This document shows, piece by piece, positions 58,772 through 64,000 of a DNA stretch of 64,000 nucleotides. The stretch comes from Mycolicibacter senuensis. GTDB lineage: Bacteria > Actinomycetota > Actinomycetes > Mycobacteriales > Mycobacteriaceae. Below the pieces are notes generated by a model. It had not been told where the DNA came from, made no database searches, and saw nothing but the letters and a program-made list of their open reading frames with translations. A program made the translations under genes and the position numbers. The DNA lies in the NCBI RefSeq assembly GCF_002101885.1, contig NZ_LQPS01000043.1, positions 1 to 64,000 of the forward strand, in the 5' to 3' direction. Numbering within the stretch: the stretch's first letter is position 1; every line of letters starts with the position of its first letter.

Positions 58772-59275
58772 GTGGCCAAGAAGCCGGGCGGCAAGGACGC
58801 CAAGAAGCAGGCCGCCAAACAGATCGTCGCGTCCAACCGCAAAGCGCGGCACAACTATTCGATTCTCGACGTATACGAGGCCGGGGTCGTGCTGCTGGGA
58901 ACCGAGGTGAAAAGCCTGCGGGCCGGCCAGGCGTCGCTGGTCGACGCGTTCGCCACCGTCGACGATGGGGAGGTGTGGCTGCGCAACATGCACATCCCGG
59001 AGTACCGGCACGGCAGTTGGACCAACCATGATCCGCGCCGCGCCCGCAAACTGTTGTTGCACCGGCGCCAGATCGACATGCTGATCGGCAAGATCCGCGA
59101 CGGAAATCTCACGCTGGTGCCGCTGTCGGTGTACTTCGCCGAAGGCAAGGTGAAAGTCGAACTGGCGCTTGCCCGCGGCAAGCAAGCCCATGACAAGCGG
59201 CAGGACCTGGCTCGCCGCGACGCCCAGCGTGAGGTGACCCGTGCGCTGGGCCGACGTGCCAAGGGTATGACCTGA
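58772..59275 (+). CDS. smpB: SsrA-binding protein SmpB
   Basis: A 167-residue tmRNA-binding protein. It has [42 protein letters not shown], the beta-barrel RNA-binding core, and the basic C-terminal tail [21 protein letters not shown] that enters the decoding site. It starts with GTG, 3 nt after ftsX. The tmRNA it serves is encoded about 0.95 kb downstream on the same strand. Confidence 0.96.
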   Translation: MAKKPGGKDAKKQAAKQIVASNRKARHNYSILDVYEAGVVLLGTEVKSLRAGQASLVDAFATVDDGEVWLRNMHIPEYRHGSWTNHDPRRARKLLLHRRQIDMLIGKIRDGNLTLVPLSVYFAEGKVKVELALARGKQAHDKRQDLARRDAQREVTRALGRRAKGMT

Positions 59276-59316
59276 TCGGTTCGGCGCTGGCGCTGGTAGC
59301 GGCGGCCGGCTTCGGG

Positions 59317-60117
59317 ATGGGCGACTTCGTCGGCGGCCTCGCCTCGCGGCGGGTCTCGCCGCTGCAGGTGCTGCTGGTCTCCACCCCGCTGGCGCTGGTA
59401 GGTCTGACGGCGATCGCGGTTGCCACCGGCGGTCCGATCCGTCCGGGTGCTGTCGGCTGGGGTGCGGCCTGCGGTCTGGCGCTGGGGGTGGCCAGTTGGT
59501 GGTTCTACGCGGCACTGAGATCCGGCCCCATTTCGGTGGTTTCGCCGCTGTCCGCCGTCGTGACAGCCGGGGTACCGGTCACGGTGGGCCTGATCCGGGG
59601 TGAGCGGCCCAGTGCGGTCGCCAGCGTCGGCATCGTGCTGGCCCTGGTGGCGGTGGTCCTGGTGAGCCGGGAAGTCACCGACGAGGACGTCCGACCGCAC
59701 CGGTTCACCCCGAAGGTGGCGTGGCTGACCATCGGCGCCGGAGTGGGATTCGGGCTGAACTTCGTGTTCATCGAGAAGGCGCCGGTCGAGTCGGTGTTGT
59801 GGCCGCTGATGTTCGCCAGGTTGGCGGCCACGGTGGTGGTCGTCATCATCGCGACGGGCGCCGGCGAACTGCGGCTGCCCTCCGGCGGGACGCTGAAGCT
59901 TGCGCTGCTGGCGGGGTTGGCAGATACCGGTGCCAACGTCGCTATGCTGCTCGCCCTGCGCGGCTCGCAGTTGTCGCTGGCCAGCGTGCTGATCTCGCTG
60001 TTCCCGGCGGTGACGGTGATGCTAGCCATCGTGGTACTGCGCGAGCGGGTGCATCTTTGGCAGGTGGTCGGCATGGTAGCGGCCGTCGTCGCGGTGGCGA
60101 TGATCACCGCGGGATGA
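59317..60117 (+). CDS. EamA/DMT-family membrane transporter (N-terminus uncertain)
   Basis: A permease of the drug/metabolite superfamily with about ten helices and a duplicated half (ALGVASWWFYAALRSGPISVVSPLSAVVTAGVPVTVGLIRGERPS in the first; GANVAMLLALRGSQLSLASVLISLFPAVTVMLAIVVLRERV in the second). The first canonical start in frame is ATG at 59317, but the frame is open back to 59272 and this upstream part (GSALALVAAAGFG) completes the first membrane helix. No ATG, GTG or TTG precedes it, so either a CTG near the smpB stop is used or helix 1 is shortened. Confidence 0.82.
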   Translation: MGDFVGGLASRRVSPLQVLLVSTPLALVGLTAIAVATGGPIRPGAVGWGAACGLALGVASWWFYAALRSGPISVVSPLSAVVTAGVPVTVGLIRGERPSAVASVGIVLALVAVVLVSREVTDEDVRPHRFTPKVAWLTIGAGVGFGLNFVFIEKAPVESVLWPLMFARLAATVVVVIIATGAGELRLPSGGTLKLALLAGLADTGANVAMLLALRGSQLSLASVLISLFPAVTVMLAIVVLRERVHLWQVVGMVAAVVAVAMITAG

Positions 60118-60213
60118 CGTGTTTGCAGCGGGGGAATGAACGGGGCCCGTTCGTCGTTGCAACCACGTACCATGAAGTGTCCGCCGAGCGTCGGCGGAAA
60201 ATACCCAGGACAG

Positions 60214-60603
60214 GGGGCTGAAAGGTTTCGACTGCGTGTGTCGAATCAAGGGAAGCGTGCCGGTGCAGGCAGGAGACCACCGTTAAGCGTCGCTGTAACC
60301 AAGTAAGCGCCAAGGTTGCACTTACTCCGGCTAAGGTCGCTCTCCAGAGCGACTTCGCTCTCGCTGCCTAAGCGATAGCGGGCCTGTCAGACCGGGAAAG
60401 CCCTCGGCCCGGACCCTGGCATCGACTAGAGGGATCCACCGATACGTCCGGTCGCGGGATTTATCGGGACACCAACAGCGACTGGGATCGTCATCTCGGC
60501 TGGTTCGCGTGACCGGGAGATCCGAGTAGAGGCATAGCGAACTGCGCACGGAGAAGTCTTGAGGGAATGCCGTAGGACCCGGGTTCGATTCCCGGCAGCT
60601 CCA
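60214..60603 (+). ncRNA. ssrA: tmRNA (ssrA) with an extended tag frame
   Basis: About 390 nt. The 5' GGGGCTG pairs with the 3' CAGCTCC to form the tRNA-like acceptor; the 3' T-arm reads GGTTCGATTCC and CCA is not encoded. The tag frame ends CTC GCT GCC TAA (L-A-A stop at 60369-60371). The base context before the resume codon, AAGTAAGC-GCC, equals that of the M. tuberculosis gene, so translation should resume at GCC 60309 and add 20 residues, AKVALTP then AKVALQSDFALAA, against 12 in M. tuberculosis. A hairpin (CCGCCGA/TCGGCGG, 60181-60197) sits in the presumed precursor leader. It rescues stalled ribosomes with SmpB. Confidence 0.96.
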
Positions 60604-60612
60604 CTTCGGGTA

Positions 60613-60650
60613 GCCGGCCAGAGCGACAAGCTCTGGCCGGCTTTCCTTTT
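60613..60650 (+). terminator. intrinsic terminator of ssrA
   Basis: GCCGGCCAGAG (60613-60623) pairs perfectly with CTCTGGCCGGC (60631-60641), 11 bp with a 7-nt loop, followed by TTTCCTTTT. It lies 10 nt after the tmRNA 3' end. Confidence 0.9.
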
Positions 60651-60666
60651 CAGGCGCGCCCGAGCG

Positions 60667-62016
60667 TCAGTCCTGAACCTTCTCCTCGACACGGTCCCAG
60701 GTCTCGGGCAGCAGCGGCATCACCGGGCCGTCGCCGAACCCGTCGTCGCGCAACCGGATCAGTCCGGTCGACCGGGCAGCGGCGCGCTCTGCGGTTCCGG
60801 TGAAGCCCAGCGGGCCGGCGCCGGTTTCGGAGCTGCCGGCGGCCGGATCGAACGGTGGGTCGGCGAATTCGGGGTCCATCACCATGGTGGCGTCGGCGTA
60901 TTCCTTCATCGCCGCGCGCCGGCGCTTCCGCGACCGCAACGGCGCCCGCGCCGACGGCGCCCTGGCCGCGCTGAGAGCCGAGAGGCCGGCGGCCGGTGCG
61001 GTGGCCTGGTCCCGATCGATCAGGGTGGGGCCGAAATCTTCGGAGTGATTGCCGCCGACCAGATAGCCGAGCATCTCGGCTCCGCTCACCGGCATGGCCG
61101 GTGCGGTGGTGGCCGGCGCCGGCGCACCGGCCGACGTCCCCGCCGACCCGGCGATGCCGGGGCCGATGCCGAAACCCATCGCGGCGGGACGATCCGCAGA
61201 CCGCGGGGCGGCGTGCAGTACGGCCGGGCCGAGTGGGACCGGCGCGGGTGCTATCGCGGCTTCGTCGGCTTCCGGTTCGGGCTGCGGTTGCATCGACGCG
61301 ATGAATTCGTTGATGGCGGAGATGAACAGCGGGAGGAAGATCGGGATCCGCACCGCAATGGTCACCAGGTGCAGGACATTCGACCAGAAGACGATGTTCC
61401 AGAACCAGAACCAGAACCAGCGGTTGGCCTCCTCGGCCGGATCCGTCTCGCCACCGCCGGGGTCGGTCGGGCCGGTGTCGGAGGCCAAAATCGGCGGCGC
61501 CGGGTCGGTAGCCGGCATCGACGCCAGCGCAGCGCCCGACACCGCGTCATAGGTGGCCATCACGGTGGCGGCCTGGACCCACATGCGCACGTAGTCGGCC
61601 TCGTTGAGTGCGATCGGGATGGTGTTGATGCCGAAGAAGTTCGTCGCGGTCAGTACGCCGTGGACGGTGTGGTTGAGTGCCAACTCCGCCAGGGTGGGCA
61701 TGGTGGCCAAGGCGGTGCCGTAGGCCGCTGCGGCGACCTCGTGTTGGGCGGCGGCGCGGGCGCTGTCGGCACTGGCCCGGGCCAGCCAGTTCAGGTACGG
61801 GGCGTGCGCTGCGACGTAGCGGTCGGCACTCAGGCCCTGCCAAGCCGCCGACCGGGTGGCGCCGAGCAGAGCGACGAGCTCCGTTGCCGCCGCAGAATAT
61901 TCGGCACTCAGCGCCGACCAGGCCCCGGCAGCGGTCAACAGCGCGCCCGGGCCGGGCCCGTTGGCCAGCAGCGCGGAATGCACCTCCGGTGGTGCCGCGA
62001 TCCAGATCGAGGGCAT
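60667..62016 (-). CDS. PPE-family protein, PPW subfamily
   Basis: A 449-residue PPE protein. The N-terminus [17 protein letters not shown] contains the P-P-E motif; the WxG turn is in [23 protein letters not shown], followed by [27 protein letters not shown]. The central region has a hydrophobic Trp/Phe-rich stretch ([18 protein letters not shown]). The C-terminus carries the PPW features G-F-x-G-T ([11 protein letters not shown]) and P-x2-P-x2-W (PLLPETW). PPE proteins are ESX substrates found at the cell surface. No PE gene is adjacent. A candidate IdeR box lies about 140 nt upstream. Confidence 0.92.
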   Translation of the reverse strand: MPSIWIAAPPEVHSALLANGPGPGALLTAAGAWSALSAEYSAAATELVALLGATRSAAWQGLSADRYVAAHAPYLNWLARASADSARAAAQHEVAAAAYGTALATMPTLAELALNHTVHGVLTATNFFGINTIPIALNEADYVRMWVQAATVMATYDAVSGAALASMPATDPAPPILASDTGPTDPGGGETDPAEEANRWFWFWFWNIVFWSNVLHLVTIAVRIPIFLPLFISAINEFIASMQPQPEPEADEAAIAPAPVPLGPAVLHAAPRSADRPAAMGFGIGPGIAGSAGTSAGAPAPATTAPAMPVSGAEMLGYLVGGNHSEDFGPTLIDRDQATAPAAGLSALSAARAPSARAPLRSRKRRRAAMKEYADATMVMDPEFADPPFDPAAGSSETGAGPLGFTGTAERAAARSTGLIRLRDDGFGDGPVMPLLPETWDRVEEKVQD

Positions 62017-62155
62017 CGGCGTCTAACGACGTGACGCGCCGACGGTAGCCGCCCTGCCCGAGGGACCGACCGGCGTGATCAGCGCAGCTATCCGGCCGCT
62101 GTCCGCGAGACGGCACCGCAGTCCGCGAAACGGGACTTGACACATGTAATCAAAG

Positions 62156-62174
62156 GTAGCATTGCCTAATCTAA
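62156..62174 (-). promoter_or_regulatory. candidate IdeR (iron) box upstream of the PPE gene
   Basis: On the minus strand TTAGATTAGGCAATGCTAC matches the IdeR consensus TTAGGTTAGGCTAACCTAA at 14 of 19 positions. It overlaps TACCTT (62153-62158, minus strand), a possible -10, which is how IdeR represses in high iron. The site lies between the PPE gene and the divergent DUF488 gene. Confidence 0.55.
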
Positions 62175-62285
62175 CTTCGCATCCGCTGCGGGCCTCGGTG
62201 ATCGACGGCACAGCCATTCGACGCAGCCGTGCACCGCAGGGCAGCGAATCCTGGCCGGCCCCGTTGACCGGCGATAACCTGGGGT

Positions 62286-62654
62286 ATGGCCGCGAAAACC
62301 ACCATCCGCGTGGCCCGCGTCTATGACGAACCCCGGGCCGAAGACGGACAACGGATTCTCGTCGACCGGGTGTGGCCGCGCGGATTCCGCAAGGATGACC
62401 CCCGGGTGGGCCACTGGTTCAAAGATGCGGCGCCCTCTCGGGAACTGCGCAGCTGGTATGACCACCGGCCGGAGCGTTTCGACGAGTTCGTCGCCCGCTA
62501 CAAAGACGAACTGGCCACCCCGCAGGGCGCCATCGCGTTCGAAGAATTGCGCGAGCTGACCCGCGGCGCGAAGACCGTCACGCTGGTGACCGCGACCCGC
62601 GATGTGGACGGCAGTCAGGCCGCGGTGCTGGCCGAGCTGCTCGCGCAGCGCTGA
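62286..62654 (+). CDS. DUF488 family protein
   Basis: A 122-residue cytosolic protein. The family pattern RVYDEPRAEDGQRILVDRVWPRGFRKDD, with HWFKDAAPSRELRSWYDHRPERFDEFVARYKDEL, is clear. Its biochemical role is not known; some members are called uroporphyrin- or heme-related, without firm proof. TAACCT (62275-62280) ends 5 nt before the ATG, suggesting a leaderless transcript. It is divergent from the PPE gene and shares the spacer holding the IdeR-box candidate. Confidence 0.85.
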   Translation: MAAKTTIRVARVYDEPRAEDGQRILVDRVWPRGFRKDDPRVGHWFKDAAPSRELRSWYDHRPERFDEFVARYKDELATPQGAIAFEELRELTRGAKTVTLVTATRDVDGSQAAVLAELLAQR

Positions 62655-62675
62655 CGCCGGACCCGAGCCGGGAGC

Positions 62676-63209
62676 CTAGCCCCGGCCCGCGGTCGTGATC
62701 AGCATTCCGATCGGGATGCTCACGATCAGCGCCGCGATGAACAGCCGGTAGGCGAACAGCCGCCAGCCGCGTCGTGCGGGGCGTCGCACACCGTAGAGCA
62801 GCCACGCCAGCACGGCCAACAGCAGCGCGGACCCGAGGTCGAACACCACGATGTGGTCGGTGACGACACCGAGCACGATCGCCGCACCGGAGACGTTGAA
62901 CGCTGCCGCGGTGACCACCGCCGCGCCCGGCGTCAGTGCTTCGGCCGCCAGCACGGCCCGGCCCGCGCCCAGCACCAACTGGCCGACGCCGAGCACCAGT
63001 ACCAGGTAGGCGACCGCCCAGACACCATGGCGGGTCGGGGCCGGCGCCGCGATCGCGGCGGCCAGCGCGCCACCGCCCACCACCGCAGCGGTGCCGGCCA
63101 CGGCAAACGGTTTGAATCCCGCCCGCTCGTCCCACAGCCGCAGCAGCGCCGGCTGCTGCGACGGGCCGGGCGGGCCCGCGGTGCGGGCCGCGCCGGCCAC
63201 GTCGCTCAT
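62676..63209 (-). CDS. small integral membrane protein
   Basis: A 177-residue protein with about five hydrophobic segments, for example AVAGTAAVVGGGALAAAIA, VWAVAYLVLVLGVGQLVLGAG, GAAVVTAAAFNVSGAAIVLGVV, IVVFDLGSALLLAVLAWLLYGV and LFIAALIVSIPIGMLIT. No conserved catalytic motif is visible and I do not recognise the family. It is convergent with the DUF488 gene (21-nt gap). Confidence 0.8.
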   Translation of the reverse strand: MSDVAGAARTAGPPGPSQQPALLRLWDERAGFKPFAVAGTAAVVGGGALAAAIAAPAPTRHGVWAVAYLVLVLGVGQLVLGAGRAVLAAEALTPGAAVVTAAAFNVSGAAIVLGVVTDHIVVFDLGSALLLAVLAWLLYGVRRPARRGWRLFAYRLFIAALIVSIPIGMLITTAGRG

Positions 63210-63352
63210 CGCCGGCTCCCGTCGCCGCCGCAGTATTTCGTCATGATCAAGCCTCCGGGCCTGAGATTACCGGGGCGGTGGCGATGGCCCGGCTCGCAGC
63301 GCACCCTCACGTGGCGTGCAGGCCACGTTGGACCGATGACTAAAGTTGTCAG

Positions 63353-64000
63353 GTGCCTTCCGACTCTTCAGCTGCCCGGACGCGGCTGCCGCGAGAGGTC
63401 GGGGTATTGCTGGGCGCGAACTTCCTGATCGCGCTCGGCTACGGCGTGGTGTCGCCGGTATTGCCGGTTTATGCCCGGCATTTCGGCGTGAGTATCTCCG
63501 CGACGACGTTCCTGATCACCGCGTTCGCGTTGACGCGGTTGTGCTTCGCGCCGGTGAGCGGGATGTTGGTCCAGCGGATCGGGGAACGCCGGGTCTATGT
63601 GACCGGACTGCTGATCGTCTCGGTGTCGACCACCGCGTGCGCCTTCGTCCAGACCTACTGGCAGCTGCTGTTCTTCCGAGCGCTCGGCGGCGTCGGATCG
63701 ACGATGTTCTTCATCGCCGCGGTCGGCCTGATGATCCGGGTCAGTCCGGCGGATGCCCGGGGGCGGGTCGCCGGGATGTTCGCGACGGCGTTTCTGCTGG
63801 GCACCGTCGGCGGGCCGGTACTGGGCAGTCTGACAGCGGGTTTCGGTCTGAGCGCGCCGTTCCTGTTCTATGGATCGGTGTTGTTGGTGGCGGCCACCGG
63901 CGTGTTCGTCAGCCTGCGCCATTCGCATCTGGCCGAACCGGCCGACTCGTCGGGGCCCACGGTGTCGGTGCGCGCGGCGCTGGCCCATCCCGCCTACCGG
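63353..64000 (+). CDS. MFS transporter (truncated by window edge)
   Basis: The N-terminal 216 codons of a major facilitator superfamily exporter, with helices LGANFLIALGYGVVSPVLPVYARHFG and ATTFLITAFALTRLCFAPVSGMLVQRIGERRVYVTG (motif A, loop 2-3), then RALGGVGSTMFFIAAVGLMIRVSPADARGRVAGMFATAFLLGTVGGPVLGSL (motif C-like). The start is GTG at 63353; TAAAGT (63341-63346) precedes it by 6 nt, so the message is probably leaderless. The substrate is unknown. Confidence 0.85.
   Translation, partial: MPSDSSAARTRLPREVGVLLGANFLIALGYGVVSPVLPVYARHFGVSISATTFLITAFALTRLCFAPVSGMLVQRIGERRVYVTGLLIVSVSTTACAFVQTYWQLLFFRALGGVGSTMFFIAAVGLMIRVSPADARGRVAGMFATAFLLGTVGGPVLGSLTAGFGLSAPFLFYGSVLLVAATGVFVSLRHSHLAEPADSSGPTVSVRAALAHPAYR

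Noticed and set aside
60138..60152. Palindrome GAACGGGGCCCGTTC between the EamA gene and ssrA as a terminator
   Set aside because: The arms meet at a single central base, leaving no loop, and no T run follows; it may be an operator but there is nothing to support that.

Overview
The window is high-GC DNA from a mycobacterium. Evidence includes a YrbE/Mce lipid-import locus, a PPE protein of the PPW type, a cutinase, FadE23/FadE24-like dehydrogenases, a DesA3-type desaturase with its reductase, and a 14-gene nuo operon preceded by an Rv3143-like receiver. The block fprA / prfB - mscS-like - Pro-rich - ftsE - ftsX - smpB matches the M. tuberculosis Rv3106-Rv3100c order as I remember it. The genus cannot be fixed from sequence alone. 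No insertion sequence, phage or CRISPR array was seen.

Layout. 0-3.2 kb (-): start of an mce operon (small membrane protein, yrbEA, yrbEB, first mce gene running off the left edge). 3.6-3.8 kb (+): initiator tRNA-Met with a terminator. 3.9-11.6 kb (-): two parallel operons, each led by a flavin monooxygenase followed by a TetR repressor: FMO-TetR-hydrolase, and BVMO-TetR-AtoE transporter-lipoprotein. Each has a perfect palindrome upstream. 11.6-20.2 kb: cutinase, FadB4-like quinone reductase, hydrolase and LLM oxidoreductase, then a divergent pair of units around a TetR (APH-type kinase plus a conserved hypothetical one way; TetR, PIG-L deacetylase and Gfo/Idh/MocA oxidoreductase the other). 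20.2-22.9 kb (-): flavin reductase-like protein, desaturase and its ferredoxin-type reductase. 23.0-38.6 kb (-): complete nuoA-N encoding respiratory complex I, almost every junction overlapping. 38.8-39.3 kb: a 57-bp tandem repeat and the receiver.

39.4-49.2 kb is accessory-looking. A seven-gene catabolic operon (homogentisate-dioxygenase-like cupin, hydrolase, CoA-transferase, HMG-CoA-lyase-like enzyme, TetR, acyl-CoA dehydrogenase, kinase-DUF6285 fusion) is followed by a block bounded by inverted repeats that carries an enoyl-CoA hydratase, a truncated SDR and a TetR. Relative to the remembered M. tuberculosis order this stretch sits between the fadE23 and Rv3143 homologues. 49.2-52.8 kb (-): fadE24-fadE23 with a multi-half-site operator, then a HisN-like phosphatase. 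52.8-60.1 kb: fprA and the (+) prfB-ftsEX-smpB cluster, followed by an EamA transporter. 60.2-60.6 kb: tmRNA (ssrA), the functional partner of the nearby smpB. 60.7-64 kb: PPE gene with a candidate IdeR box, DUF488 protein, a membrane protein and a truncated MFS transporter.

The most notable signals are: a tmRNA whose tag frame appears to be 20 codons with an internal AKVAL repeat whose two copies differ only at third codon positions; a fused APH kinase-DUF6285 protein coupled to an acyl-CoA dehydrogenase, resembling the LvaA/LvaB/LvaC logic of 4-hydroxyacid breakdown; a 14/19 IdeR-box match upstream of the PPE gene; and a 2-kb block between inverted palindromic repeats that holds a truncated SDR gene.
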